From the NCBI GenBank assembly GCA_015065795.1, contig SVPO01000008.1, positions 1-36,248 on the forward strand: a stretch of DNA of 36,248 nt, in the 5' to 3' direction. Source of the stretch: Oscillospiraceae bacterium (lineage in GTDB: Bacteria > Bacillota > Clostridia > Oscillospirales > Acutalibacteraceae). Below, piece by piece: positions 1 through 11,740 of the stretch. The notes beneath the pieces are model-generated. The model was given only the letters and a program-made list of their open reading frames with translations, searched no databases and was not told the DNA's origin. Positions within the stretch are counted from its first letter, which is position 1, and each line of letters starts with the position of its first letter. A program made the position numbers and the translations under genes.

Positions 1-704
1 CCGAAGAAACCGGCAGGAGCATTGCCCTCGCCTGCGGGAGCGTCACTGAAATCGCCGTACTGCTCGCGGTCGTCGTAGGCAGAACGTCTGCGATCGTCAA
101 AGCTGCTTTCGTCGTATTCACGGCGCGGCGGACGATCATAATCGTCGCGGTCATATGCGCTGCGGCGAGGTTCGTCGTAGCTGCGCTCGGGAACACGGTC
201 ATAATCGGAGGCGCGATCGGATGCTGCGGGAGCGGCTGCCTTGTGAGCCTTTTCCAGCTTATCCGCCTCACGGCAGGGTGCGCACAGAGGCTGCACCATA
301 TCGTTATAGAAAGCCCGCTTGGTTGCGGGCGCGCCGCATTTGACGCATACGTTGGGCGTGCGGAATCCGCAGGAGCGGAAGTTCACAGCAACAAAATCCA
401 GCAGATCGGACATATCCGCACTGCTCAGACGGCCGTCGGCATCATCGAAAAAGACAGCAAGGTAGTTTTCAACATCGCCGACCTGTGCGTTGCGCAGTGC
501 ACCGCTCTGATTGCACAGCATATCCTCAAGACGGTCAAAGGCTTCATCCTTGCCGGAGAGCATAAAGACGAAAAGACGACCGCCGTCTTCTTCCGCGGCG
601 GAAAAACCGATGTTTTCATATACGCCGTATACAGTGTCGCCGGAAACACGGAATTTGTTTTCCTGCTGCCAATTACGAAGTCCGGAACTAAGCATCTGTT
701 TCAT
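1..704 (-). CDS. Hypothetical protein with CxxC...CxxC zinc-ribbon-like segment and Arg/Asp/Tyr-rich tail (partial, runs off left edge)
   Basis: Frame from ATG at 704 (preceded by AAAGGTGG) translates MKQMLSSGLRNWQQENKFRVSGDTVYGVYENIGFSAAEEDGGRLFVFMLSG...CVKCGAPATKRAFYNDMVQPLCAPC... with no stop to position 1; missing from ORF track because it has no stop in the window. Confidence 0.75.
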   Translation of the reverse strand, partial: MKQMLSSGLRNWQQENKFRVSGDTVYGVYENIGFSAAEEDGGRLFVFMLSGKDEAFDRLEDMLCNQSGALRNAQVGDVENYLAVFFDDADGRLSSADMSDLLDFVAVNFRSCGFRTPNVCVKCGAPATKRAFYNDMVQPLCAPCREADKLEKAHKAAAPAASDRASDYDRVPERSYDEPRRSAYDRDDYDRPPRREYDESSFDDRRRSAYDDREQYGDFSDAPAGEGNAPAGFF

Positions 705-894
705 GCCACCTTTAATTGATTTGCTTATGCTGACCGGCACAAACCGATACAACATCACTGTATATTTTACAGTATTCACGGCAAAAGGTCAATAACTATC
801 TATGCGAACGATCGGCGGTTTCTGCCCTTTATGTTGTATATAAAGAAAATCCCGAAGGCCGCTGAGGACCTTCGGGATCGATAGGGTGCGATTA

Positions 895-2382
<1,488 letters not shown>

Positions 2383-2450
2383 TTATCCTCCTTCAAATAT
2401 GTCGCTTTTCCTCTGTTGCTGACGTTTTTCTCACTGAATATTAGTTAATA

Positions 2451-2480
2451 ATTATAGCAGAGTGCGGACAGGCTTGTCAA
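2451..2480 (-). promoter_or_regulatory. Sigma70-type promoter for guaB: TTGACA-N18-TATAAT
   Basis: Reverse complement TTGACA (2480-2475), 18 nt, TATAAT (2456-2451), about 70 nt upstream of guaB start. Confidence 0.75.
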
Positions 2481-2778
2481 CATAGAATTGCAAGGCAGTA
2501 TGACCAATCTTTTGCCTTATTGAATCGCGGCGATTATGGTAAAATGCACGTTTTGGACAGCATAATGAAGAATTTCAATTTCACCTTGCAATACTTTCCT
2601 TTTCTTACGAGAGCATCTTCTTCACGGAGTCTTGTGATTCCCTTCTCAAAGGAGGAAGGAAGGAAGGAATGGCAGTCTGTGCGAGAATACCTATGAAAGG
2701 CCCGAAGATAATGCTGAAAACCGCATTTCGTGCAGAACACAAGTACATAATTGCAGTGAAAATTGATATAGAGTGTGC

Positions 2779-2816
2779 GTTCCGTCGGTACCGCGGTAGA
2801 CAGATGCCGACGGAAC
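2779..2816 (-). terminator. Inverted repeat downstream of methyltransferase (possible terminator)
   Basis: GTTCCGTCGG (2779-2788) / CCGACGGAAC (2807-2816), 10 bp perfect. Confidence 0.45.
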
Positions 2817-2862
2817 GGCTCAGATAATCATCAATTGACGGTTTCCCTCAGAATCGATACCG

Positions 2863-3621
2863 TCAGGGCTTTTTCGCAACCAGCATGAAGCGGTGCGCCC
2901 GGCCTTCCACACAGCCGTCGGCTTCTAGTCTGCGCTGTGCTTCCAGCAGATGATCAAGGCAGCTGTCCACGGAGAATCCGGAAAACTCCCACGGAATCAC
3001 CCGCGCAAACCACACCAGCGCTCCGATGTCAAAGAAACGGATGGGAGTGAAGCACTCCTGCTCCTCAATGATTTCGAAGCCTGCGTTTTGGAAGGCGTTG
3101 ACAGCCTTGCTCAGATACTGATCCGGGAAAGCGATTTTACGCTCGCCCATCAGCAGATCCACAAGCTCGCGGTCGTTTTCAGCTCCCACCTGCTGAGTGA
3201 TGAACAGACCGCCGCTTTTCAGCAGCCGATACATATCCGCAGGGTTGAAATCGCCGTGGCGGTTGATGATGATGTCAAAGGATCCATCGTCGTAGGGCAG
3301 ACGCTCGCTGCCGTCGCCCTCGCGGAAATCAATACCAAGGGGAAGCAGCGTTTCGGCGCACAGCTCCACGTTGGGAGAGTAGGCTTCAGTGGCGGCGGTG
3401 TTTGCGTGGGGGTGTCCCAGACCGAGCAGAAACTCTCCGCCGCCTGTGTCCACATCCAGCAGCTTCATTTCAGGCTTCAGGTGGCGCAGGACTATCTCAC
3501 GGTAATCCCACGACAGATCGAATTCGCTGAAGCGTCCGTGAATGTGTGAGAAATCCCAGCCGTGGATGTGGGCTATATCTTCTTCGGCTTTCCATGCCGA
3601 TATCAGTTGGTTTCGGTTCAT
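2863..3621 (-). CDS. Class I SAM-dependent methyltransferase
   Basis: 252 aa; LLDVDTGGGEFLLGLG motif I, DGSFDIIINRHGDF, MYRLLKSGGLFITQQVG. Confidence 0.85.
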   Translation of the reverse strand: MNRNQLISAWKAEEDIAHIHGWDFSHIHGRFSEFDLSWDYREIVLRHLKPEMKLLDVDTGGGEFLLGLGHPHANTAATEAYSPNVELCAETLLPLGIDFREGDGSERLPYDDGSFDIIINRHGDFNPADMYRLLKSGGLFITQQVGAENDRELVDLLMGERKIAFPDQYLSKAVNAFQNAGFEIIEEQECFTPIRFFDIGALVWFARVIPWEFSGFSVDSCLDHLLEAQRRLEADGCVEGRAHRFMLVAKKP

Positions 3622-3791
3622 AATAACTACTCCTTTTGATGTTTTTTGAATATCGAAAGGGTGCAGTCAACCGACAGCGATGCGTTATGTATCCCGATGC
3701 AATCCGCTGCCGGATTTATGGCTGCACCGGGAAGATATCTCGAACAGATCTCACTCTTGGAGTTCACCTCATTACACAAATAATCGTATTG

Positions 3792-4760
3792 CTATCGACG
3801 ATCTTCGCTTGCCGCAAGGATGTCCAGCAGCAGGGCGATGTTCTCGTCGGAATACTCTATCTCGGAGGAATACATCCGCGCGATCTCGCAGGCGGATTCT
3901 CCTGTTGCGGTGCAGATGGCGTCTATCATGCGCGTGCTCAGCACCGCGAAAGCGATCCTCTGACGCAGCATGCCGTCATACAGACTTTCGGAAAGATGGC
4001 GGAAAACAAAATATACCAGCAGCTGTTCCTGTACCGTTTCCGACAGACAGCTGCCCATTTCTACGCACGCGGACAGCCGGTTCAGCATACCGTCCCACGC
4101 CGGGTCAAGGCGTTCCAGCGAGCGGTATATTTCCGCCCAGCCTGCAGGGCTTTTTGAGGGCAGCGCTGCACCGTGACGGCTCAGCACAGCCTCGATACGG
4201 TCGTCAACGCTCATGCTCCGCGCCTGCAGCGTGCGGAAGATATCCTCACGCATGGCAAAAAAGCCTTCCTCGTTTTCCGAGAATTCTCCGCTCCCGTCGT
4301 CCTCAAGGGTGACAAGCGTTACGGGTCGGCTCTGACCGAGTATCAGTTCGGCGGCGGCTTCGCAGCACAGCCCCAGACCGATTTCCGTGCGGCTGTCAAA
4401 GAAACTGCGGAAACGAGGATGGTCGGCGCATATGCCGCACAGCGCATCCTCGCCCAGGTTGGTTATTATCCTGCAAAGGTTGCGCTCGTCCAGAAATGGG
4501 CAGCGCTCGTTCTGCCCCAGTCGGAAATGGGGCGTCTCGCCGTCCTCGATATTCGCGGCAAGCTCTCTGCCGAAGTCACCCTCTACGGTTTCGTAAAATG
4601 CACGGGTGTCCTCGTCAATGTCGATCTCCCAGCCGATACAGCAGCTGTGGCGGCATCGGTCGGCGATGCATCGGAACTGCGGATAATAATCGGGAGCGAC
4701 CAGTTTCATGGCAATCAGACCTTTCCGGATAATGCGATCGGCGAATCGTCGGATAAGCAA
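3792..4760 (-). CDS. FliB-like (flagellin lysine-N-methylase family) Cys-cluster protein; true start possibly MKLVAPDYYPQ at about 4710
   Basis: KLVAPDYYPQFRCIADRCRHSCCIGWEIDID...CPFLDERNLCRIITNLGEDALCGICADHPRFR Cys pattern typical of FliB/YkgJ-like proteins. Confidence 0.75.
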   Translation of the reverse strand: MLIRRFADRIIRKGLIAMKLVAPDYYPQFRCIADRCRHSCCIGWEIDIDEDTRAFYETVEGDFGRELAANIEDGETPHFRLGQNERCPFLDERNLCRIITNLGEDALCGICADHPRFRSFFDSRTEIGLGLCCEAAAELILGQSRPVTLVTLEDDGSGEFSENEEGFFAMREDIFRTLQARSMSVDDRIEAVLSRHGAALPSKSPAGWAEIYRSLERLDPAWDGMLNRLSACVEMGSCLSETVQEQLLVYFVFRHLSESLYDGMLRQRIAFAVLSTRMIDAICTATGESACEIARMYSSEIEYSDENIALLLDILAASEDRR

Positions 4761-4803
4761 TTATACCACAACTCTGCGGAAAAATAAACTGTTGTATTCA
4801 ATC

Positions 4804-4848
4804 AAAAAAGCACCCGAAGATTCCCGACGGGATAATTCAGGTGCTTTT
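4804..4848. terminator. Bidirectional intrinsic terminator
   Basis: AAAAAAGCACC...GGTGCTTTT inverted repeat between two minus-strand genes. Confidence 0.6.
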
Positions 4849-4851
4849 GAC

Positions 4852-5616
4852 TCACAGGGGCTTTTTTGCCCGTACCAGAAGGAAATCGGGCTTGTGGATC
4901 AGATCGCGGTGTTCGGGGTGCTTTGCCATCATTTCCGAGTCGGGCACCGGCTCTATCATCTGTTCGATCACAAAGCCGGCATCCACAAGAGTGTTGACGA
5001 TGGACGAAAACGTGCGGTGATACTTCACCACTCCGTCCACAAACCATTCGGACTGCCGTTTGCCGTCTGTGCTGTAATCTGCCAGATGGGCATAAAGCTT
5101 ATTGCCCTGCTCGTCCCTGGTCCATCTGCTGCCTCCGGAAAAACAGGTGTTCACGGGGTTTTCCTGAGAGAACACAAAGAAGCCGCCCGGTTTCAGCAGG
5201 GAGAAAATATCCTTCGCCAGACCGCGGAAATCCTCCACATAATGAACCGCAAGGGAGCTTGTGACAACGTCAAAGGACCCGTTCAGCTCGCCGATGCTTT
5301 CCATGGGCATATTCAGATAGGTTATCTTCGGGTGGCTGTTCTCTGCCTGTGCAGCTGCCAGCATCTTTTTGGAAATATCAACGCCAACAACTTGCTCCGC
5401 ACCCATACGGATGAATTCGGCGCAGTGGTCGCCGCATCCGCAGCCGAGGTCAAGAACCGCACAGCCGCGCAGCTCCGGCAGCAGAGAAAGCAGTGCAGGT
5501 GTTTCAAAAAGATCGTTGGCGTTGTTCTTGTTGGCTCTGATGGCACGATAGCCGGCAAAGAAGGTTTCGTTGTCATATATGTTCTGGTGTGACATACGGG
5601 TACTCCTTAATAGCAA
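4852..5616 (-). CDS. Class I SAM-dependent methyltransferase
   Basis: 254 aa; AVLDLGCGCGDHCAEFIRMGAEQVVGVDIS motif I; SFDVVTSSLAVHYVEDF. Confidence 0.9.
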   Translation of the reverse strand: MLLRSTRMSHQNIYDNETFFAGYRAIRANKNNANDLFETPALLSLLPELRGCAVLDLGCGCGDHCAEFIRMGAEQVVGVDISKKMLAAAQAENSHPKITYLNMPMESIGELNGSFDVVTSSLAVHYVEDFRGLAKDIFSLLKPGGFFVFSQENPVNTCFSGGSRWTRDEQGNKLYAHLADYSTDGKRQSEWFVDGVVKYHRTFSSIVNTLVDAGFVIEQMIEPVPDSEMMAKHPEHRDLIHKPDFLLVRAKKPL

Positions 5617-5668
5617 CGCTTAACTGCCAAGTGCTGATTCGTTAAGCGACTGAACCATGTTGATAATA

Positions 5669-6313
5669 TTATGAATGAATATTAAAAGCAGACCATATTT
5701 TAGAAAACCATGAGCGCTTTTCTATGCCTGCCATTTTTCGTACTGCTTGACCGTTCTTATAACCACGGGATTCAGATTCTCGTATCATTTCTTCAGCTTT
5801 TTGAGGATTACCCAATCTTGCAACAGCAACAGCATAATTTGCATTAGCTACCCAATAATCAAAATCAGCCTTATCAATTAACGACAGACCTTGCTCATAG
5901 CATTTTGCTGCCTCAATATAATTTTGCCGCAAGAGATGTATGGTTCCCATATTAGTATATGCCGTTCCTTCATAAGGGTTTAATTCAAGTGTTCTTTTGT
6001 AACACTCCATTGCCTTGTTTGGTAGATTCAGACATCTATAACATCTACCTAATTTGACTATTATACTGGGGTTTTCTTCGTCATTTTCAAGCGCTTTAAT
6101 CAATATATCTAATTCTTGCGCATATTTTCCTTCTTCATGCAATCTCTTGGATTCTTCAATAATGGATACAATTTCAGTATCTGTCAATTTCTTTTTTGCC
6201 ACACTATTATCTGCAGACAACCAGTATCTACTGCCACAATAGGTGCACTGAAATATGTTTCCAATTTCCTCTATTTCATTTGCTCCACAAGCTTCACAGG
6301 TTAATCGTATCAC
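5669..6313 (-). CDS. N-terminal zinc ribbon + TPR-repeat protein
   Basis: CEACG...CTYCGSRYWL then TPR units (CYKRTLELNPYEGTAYTNMGTIHLLRQNYIEAAKCYEQGLSL). Confidence 0.85.
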   Translation of the reverse strand: MIRLTCEACGANEIEEIGNIFQCTYCGSRYWLSADNSVAKKKLTDTEIVSIIEESKRLHEEGKYAQELDILIKALENDEENPSIIVKLGRCYRCLNLPNKAMECYKRTLELNPYEGTAYTNMGTIHLLRQNYIEAAKCYEQGLSLIDKADFDYWVANANYAVAVARLGNPQKAEEMIRESESRGYKNGQAVRKMAGIEKRSWFSKIWSAFNIHS

Positions 6314-6409
6314 AACAAATTCACTCCTATTCGGGTAACTGTAATATGGTCTATGAAGAACGATATTTTAATCTTTTCTTATAATATTGCAAATCAATAA
6401 TAATAGCAA

Positions 6410-6455
6410 GAAAAAACCTACCCTTGCTGACATCACTGCATCAAATAAGGGTAGG
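6410..6455 (-). terminator. Intrinsic terminator of tRNA-Leu
   Basis: Minus strand CCTACCCTT...AAGGGTAGG followed by TTTTTT. Confidence 0.75.
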
Positions 6456-6460
6456 TATTC

Positions 6461-6547
6461 TGGTGCCGGTGACCGGGATCGAACCGGTACGCTGTTGCCA
6501 GCACGGGATTTTAAGTCCCGGGCGTCTGCCAGTTCCGCCACACCGGC
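6461..6547 (-). tRNA. tRNA-Leu (anticodon UAA), CCA encoded
   Basis: GCCGGTGTGGCGGAACTGGCAGACGCCCGGGACTTAAAATCCCGTGCTGGCAACAGCGTACCGGTTCGATCCCGGTCACCGGCACCA; class II variable arm, GGTTCGATCCC T-arm. Confidence 0.95.
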
Positions 6548-6626
6548 GTGTGACTGCCTGCCATTATAACACAACACGGTCGGAAAAGCAATCATCACTT
6601 TCCCGGCCGTGCGGTATTTTATGGAA

Positions 6627-7880
6627 TCAATCGTGGTCACGCATATAGATATCCCAGCGTGAGTTGCCGTCCGCGGCCATGAAATAATAGTCGCGCACTT
6701 CGGTGCCGTCAGCGCTGCTGTCCGCTTCCACATCGAGATAATAAACGATGCCGTTCAGGGACATACGGTTCCAGTAGTGACGCACCTCGCGCTCGAATTC
6801 GGTGTCACGGTTGAGGATAAAGCTGCCGCTGATGACGTCGCAGCGATAGCCTGCAGCCTCGATCAGTGCCGCCATGACCGCGGCGTAATGCTGACTGGTG
6901 CCGCCGCTGTGGTCAAAGTAGTCCTTCAGCAGCGAAAGCTGATCCTCGCCGGACAGTTCATATTCCTGATAGGTGGAATGACTGCCAACGTAATTGTACA
7001 GAGCCTTCAGCTTGGCAAAGTCGGACATATCGTCCTTGATGACGCTGTTGATGATCTCGATGAGCTTTGCGTTGATGTCCACATCCTCGGTGTACATGGG
7101 TGTACCGGCGGTGTTGCCGATGGTGTCGGGAAATTTGTATGTGATGTGCACGCCTTCGCTGTTGGTGTCGAGACGGGAAGCCTCATCGAACAGCTGCGCA
7201 ACCTCGTCGTAGTCAACACTTTCTGCTTCGGTGATGGTGAACTCATCGTACCGGCGCTCGTCCATGAATACTTCCTCCATGGGATCAAGCACACCGGCGC
7301 GAAGATCGCGGATATAGCCGATGCCGAAAATTACCAGAACCACCACAGCAGCAACACCAACCAGAATCAGCGCCGCCGATTTGGCGATGTCCAGCGCGGA
7401 CATATACCTCATGTCGGACATGGTCTGGTCGGCGAGAACGGAGAATACGGTGGACTTGCCGGGAATGGGTATCAAACGCCACGGGTCGATGTCCGAGGTC
7501 TTGGTGATGCGCTCCCAGATGTCCTCCTTGAGGGATTCGCTGATGGTGGAGGACATGGTGTAGGTGCTGCCGTCCTCAACCAGCACAAGTATGCGCGAAC
7601 GCAGCAAGCCCCTGAATGCCTTGTCCACACACTCCTGCTGCCACTTGTCCAGTGTCTCGGCGGTGCGCAGCTCGGCGATGTGGTCGAACATATAGATGTA
7701 CGCGTCGCGCATGATGATCTCCGCATCCTTGCGGTTCCTGCAGCACTCGAAGCAATAATAGTAGATCACATGGCAGGTGCGGTTGTACAGCTGCAGGAAA
7801 TTCTCACGCTTGCCGTCGCGGCTCTTGGTGCTCTTTCCTTTGGTAAAGGTTCGCCGCTGCAGTTCTTTCTTTTTTGACAT
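6627..7880 (-). CDS. Membrane protein with extracytoplasmic transglutaminase-like domain
   Basis: 417 aa; one TM (SAALILVGVAAVVVLVIFGIGYI), KLKALYNYVGSHSTYQEY...GGTSQHYAAVMAALIEAAGYRCDVISG...RHYWNRMSLNGIVYYLDVEAD resembles a transglutaminase core. Confidence 0.75.
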   Translation of the reverse strand: MSKKKELQRRTFTKGKSTKSRDGKRENFLQLYNRTCHVIYYYCFECCRNRKDAEIIMRDAYIYMFDHIAELRTAETLDKWQQECVDKAFRGLLRSRILVLVEDGSTYTMSSTISESLKEDIWERITKTSDIDPWRLIPIPGKSTVFSVLADQTMSDMRYMSALDIAKSAALILVGVAAVVVLVIFGIGYIRDLRAGVLDPMEEVFMDERRYDEFTITEAESVDYDEVAQLFDEASRLDTNSEGVHITYKFPDTIGNTAGTPMYTEDVDINAKLIEIINSVIKDDMSDFAKLKALYNYVGSHSTYQEYELSGEDQLSLLKDYFDHSGGTSQHYAAVMAALIEAAGYRCDVISGSFILNRDTEFEREVRHYWNRMSLNGIVYYLDVEADSSADGTEVRDYYFMAADGNSRWDIYMRDHD

Positions 7881-7920
7881 TCCGGTATCTCACCGCCTTT
7901 CGCTTGTGGTGGGGTCAAAG

Positions 7921-7960
7921 TGTACGTCTGTCCGCATGAGCGCACACGGACAGACGTACA
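7921..7960 (-). terminator. 14-bp perfect inverted repeat downstream of purL (possible terminator)
   Basis: TGTACGTCTGTCCG (7921-7934) / CGGACAGACGTACA (7947-7960); weak U-tract. Confidence 0.5.
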
Positions 7961-7972
7961 TATATTTATTGT

Positions 7973-10900
7973 TTACAGCTTGAAGTAGTTTACGCCGGAC
8001 TCGAACAGCTGCTGATCCTTGCTGCCGGGTACGTTCTTGATGATGTTGCTGCCCTTACGCTCGGAGTGTCCCATCTTGCCCAGAACACGGCCATCGGGAG
8101 AGGTGATGCCCTCCACAGCCCATGCAGAGCCGTTGGGATTCCACAGCACGTCGGCGCTGGGGTTGCCTGCCTCGTCACAGTACTGGAAGGCGATCTGACC
8201 GTTGGCGGCCAGCTGACGCAGGGTCTCCTCGTCGGCAACAAAGCGTCCCTCACCGTGGGATACGGGGATGGAGAACACATCGCCTGCCTCGCAGCCGGCA
8301 AGCCAGGGAGACTTGACGGAGGCGACACGGGTGTAGACCATACGGGAGACGTGGCGGCCCAGGGTGTTGAAGGTCAGAGTGGGATCGTTGCGGCCGATGT
8401 CCTGAATGGCGCCGCCGGGCAGCAGACCCAGCTTGATGAGAGCCTGGAAGCCGTTGCAGATACCCAGCATCAGACCGTCGCGCTGCTCCAGCATACGGGC
8501 GACGGCGTCGGCGATCAGAGGATTGCGGAAGGTGGTGGCAATGAACTTGCCGGAGCCGTCGGGCTCGTCACCGCCGGAGAAGCCGCCGGGGATCATGATC
8601 ATCTGGCTGCGGTCGATTATCTCAGCCATCCTGCGGATGGTCTCCTCGATGTCGGAAGGAGTGAGGTTGCGAACGATGAGCAGCTCAACGTTGGCGCCTG
8701 CCAGCTCAAAGGCACGGGCGGAGTCGTTTTCGCAGTTGGTGCCGGGGAAGGCAGGGATGAAAACGGTGGGCTTGCTCTCACGGGTGATGATGGAGGGAGA
8801 AGCGGCACGCTCGGTGTACAGCTCAACCTCGCCCGCAGTGCCGTCACGGTCGGGACGGTTGGGGAATACGGGCTCGAGGGTGGACATCCATGCCTTCTCG
8901 AGGTTTTCCAGAGCCATGGCCTGACCGAACAGGGTGATCTCCTCCTCGGGCATGGTCAGACCCAGACGGCTGCACTCGATGCCGTCCAGAACGCTCTTGT
9001 CGCCGGCAAGCTCAAGGATCAGGCAGCCGGTCTGGGGAGCGTACAGCATGGAGGGCTCAGCCATATCGTCAAAGCTGAAGCCGATGCGGTTGCCGAAGCA
9101 CATCTTGCTCACGGCGGCGGCGATACCGCCCTCGCCCACGACGGACGCGGAGCGGACGGCACCGGAACGCACGGCGTTGAACACCTTGGCGTAAACGGTC
9201 TTGAGAGCTTCGTAGTCAGGCATCATGCTGCCGTCGGTGGGGACGGGAACAAACACGACCTGAGAGCCGACCTCCTTGAAGGCGGCGGAAACAGTGCGCT
9301 CGGCGCTGGTCATGGCAAGAGCGAAGCTGACCAGAGTGGGAGGCACGTCGATATCGTTGAAGGAGCCGGACATGGAGTCCTTGCCGCCGATGGAGGGAAC
9401 GCCCAGCCCGATCTGTGCGCTCAGTGCGCCCAGCAGAGCGGCTGCAGGCTTGCCCCAGCGGGAGGGCTTGGTACCCAGTCTCTCAAAGTATTCCTGGAAG
9501 GTCAGACGGGCACACAGGGGATCGGCACCCACAGCGGACAGCTTGGACATGGACTCAACAACAGCCCATGCAGCGCCGTGGAAGGGACTGCGGCTCATGT
9601 GCGCAGGGTTGCCGCCGTAGCTCATGGCGGTGGCGCAGTCGGTCTCGCGCGCGCCGGTGGGAAGCTTTGCGACCATAGCCTGCTCGGGAGAGAGCTGATA
9701 CCTGCCGCCGAAGGGCATGAGCACGCTGGCAGCGCCGATGGAGCCGTCAAATCGCTCCACCAGACCCTTCTGGCAGCATACGTTCAGACGGGCAAGGTTG
9801 GCGGCAAAGCCGTCGGCAAAGGACATGGAGCCCAGATGCTCGGGAGCGGTCATGCGGTAGTCCTGAGTGTTCTTGGGAGCCTTGATCTTGACGTTGGTGT
9901 GCTGGCGCACGCCGTTGGTGTCAAGGAATTCACGGGAGATGTTGACGATGACCTGATCGCGCCACTTCATGCGCAGACGGGGATTCTCGGTGATCCACGC
10001 AACGGCGTATGCCTCGAGGTTTTCCTCGGCAGCGGCGGCGATGAAGGTGTCAACGTCCTCGGGAGCCAGCACGACAGCCATGCGCTCCTGAGATTCGGAG
10101 ATGGCAAGCTCGGTGCCGTCCAGACCGTCGTACTTCTTTCGAACGTCATCCAGACGGACGCTCACGCCGGCAGCCAGCTCGCCGATGGCGACGCACACGC
10201 CGCCTGCGCCGAAGTCGTTGCAGCGCTTGATGAGACGGGAGACCTCGGGCTTGAAGAACAGACGCTGGATCTTGCGTTCGGTGGGGGGATTACCCTTCTG
10301 AACCTCGGCACCGCAGGTGTCAAGGGACTTGTCGTCGTGAGCCTTGGAGGAGCCGGTGGCGCCGCCGCAGCCGTCACGGCCGGTGCGTCCGCCCAGCAGA
10401 ACGACGATGTCGCCGGGTGCGGGCTGCTTGCGCACTACGTTGCTCTTGGGAGAAGCGCCCACAACGGCACCGATCTCCATGCGCTTGGCAACATAGCCGT
10501 CATGGTACATCTCGGCGACCTGTCCGGTGGCAAGACCGATCTGGTTGCCGTAGGAAGAATAACCGGCAGCGGCGCTGGTGGTGATCTTGCGCTGGGGCAG
10601 CTTGCCCTTCATGGTCTGGTCAACGCTCAGACGGGGATCGCCTGCGCCGGTGACGCGCATTGCCTGATAGACATAGGCGCGGCCGGACAGCGGATCGCGG
10701 ATGGCGCCGCCCAGACAGGTGGCAGCACCGCCGAAGGGCTCGATCTCGGTGGGATGGTTGTGGGTCTCGTTCTTGAACTGGACCAGCCATGTCTCGGTCT
10801 GACCGTCAACAACGACGGGAACCTCGATGGAGCAGGCATTGATCTCCTCGCTGATGTCAAGGTCGTTGACAAGACCGCGGGAGCGAAGCAGCTTGGCGCC

Positions 10901-11740
10901 GATGGTGCCCATGTCCATGAGGGTGACCGGCTTTTTCTGATCCAGACCCAGCTCGCTGCGGGCGGCGAGGTACTGAGCAAGAGCATCCTCGACAGCAGCG
11001 TTCACAGGATCCTTTTCTATCTCGATGGTATCGATCTGGGTGAGGAAGGTGGTGTGGCGGCAGTGGTCGCTCCAGTAGGTGTCGATAACGCGCAGCTCGG
11101 TGACGGTGGGGTTGCGCATCTCGGTGTCGCGGAAATACTCGCGGCAGAAGCACAGATCCTCAAAGGACATGGCAAAACCCATGCCGTCGTAATACTCGCG
11201 CAGACGATCCTCGCTCCAGCGGTTGAAGCCGCGGATGACCGCCACGTCGTCGGGTACGGGATATTCGGTGGACAGGGTCTCGGGCTTGTCCATGGAAGCC
11301 TGACGGGATTCCACCGGGTTGATCATGTAGGCGCGGATGCGCTCCAGCTGCTCGTCGGAGATGCCTCCGGAGAGGATGTACACTCTGGCGGAGCGGACCT
11401 CGGGACGCTCGCCGCAGGTCAGCAGCTGCACGCACTGGGCAGCGGAGTCGGCGCGCTGATCGAACTGTCCTGGCAGATACTCCACCGCGAAAGCGCGATC
11501 GCCGTCGTTCATGGTAAACTCCTCGTCATACACCTCGTCGGCGTTGGGCTCGGAGAAGATTGTGATCTTAGCCCGCTGGAAGTCCTCGTCCGAAAGACCG
11601 GAAACATCATAGCGGTTGAGCAGACGCAGAGCGGTCAGCTCCTTGACGCCGAGATTCTCGCGAAGGTCGGCAAGCACACTGCCGGCTTCGATGTCAAAGC
11701 CGGGTCTCTTTTCGACAAAAATCCGTTTGACCAGTGCCAT
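7973..11740 (-). CDS. purL: Phosphoribosylformylglycinamidine synthase, large single-chain (PurL+PurQ-type) form
   Basis: 1255 aa; DTYWSDHCRHTTF, FKNETHNHPTEIEPFGGAATCLGGAIRDPLSGRAY, C-terminal glutaminase FPGTNCENDSARAFELAGA...GICNGFQALIKLGLLPGG. Confidence 0.97.
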   Translation of the reverse strand: MALVKRIFVEKRPGFDIEAGSVLADLRENLGVKELTALRLLNRYDVSGLSDEDFQRAKITIFSEPNADEVYDEEFTMNDGDRAFAVEYLPGQFDQRADSAAQCVQLLTCGERPEVRSARVYILSGGISDEQLERIRAYMINPVESRQASMDKPETLSTEYPVPDDVAVIRGFNRWSEDRLREYYDGMGFAMSFEDLCFCREYFRDTEMRNPTVTELRVIDTYWSDHCRHTTFLTQIDTIEIEKDPVNAAVEDALAQYLAARSELGLDQKKPVTLMDMGTIGAKLLRSRGLVNDLDISEEINACSIEVPVVVDGQTETWLVQFKNETHNHPTEIEPFGGAATCLGGAIRDPLSGRAYVYQAMRVTGAGDPRLSVDQTMKGKLPQRKITTSAAAGYSSYGNQIGLATGQVAEMYHDGYVAKRMEIGAVVGASPKSNVVRKQPAPGDIVVLLGGRTGRDGCGGATGSSKAHDDKSLDTCGAEVQKGNPPTERKIQRLFFKPEVSRLIKRCNDFGAGGVCVAIGELAAGVSVRLDDVRKKYDGLDGTELAISESQERMAVVLAPEDVDTFIAAAAEENLEAYAVAWITENPRLRMKWRDQVIVNISREFLDTNGVRQHTNVKIKAPKNTQDYRMTAPEHLGSMSFADGFAANLARLNVCCQKGLVERFDGSIGAASVLMPFGGRYQLSPEQAMVAKLPTGARETDCATAMSYGGNPAHMSRSPFHGAAWAVVESMSKLSAVGADPLCARLTFQEYFERLGTKPSRWGKPAAALLGALSAQIGLGVPSIGGKDSMSGSFNDIDVPPTLVSFALAMTSAERTVSAAFKEVGSQVVFVPVPTDGSMMPDYEALKTVYAKVFNAVRSGAVRSASVVGEGGIAAAVSKMCFGNRIGFSFDDMAEPSMLYAPQTGCLILELAGDKSVLDGIECSRLGLTMPEEEITLFGQAMALENLEKAWMSTLEPVFPNRPDRDGTAGEVELYTERAASPSIITRESKPTVFIPAFPGTNCENDSARAFELAGANVELLIVRNLTPSDIEETIRRMAEIIDRSQMIMIPGGFSGGDEPDGSGKFIATTFRNPLIADAVARMLEQRDGLMLGICNGFQALIKLGLLPGGAIQDIGRNDPTLTFNTLGRHVSRMVYTRVASVKSPWLAGCEAGDVFSIPVSHGEGRFVADEETLRQLAANGQIAFQYCDEAGNPSADVLWNPNGSAWAVEGITSPDGRVLGKMGHSERKGSNIIKNVPGSKDQQLFESGVNYFKL

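Noticed and set aside
2534-2740. 68-aa minus ORF between guaB and methyltransferase
   Set aside because: No clear RBS or recognisable domain; likely chance
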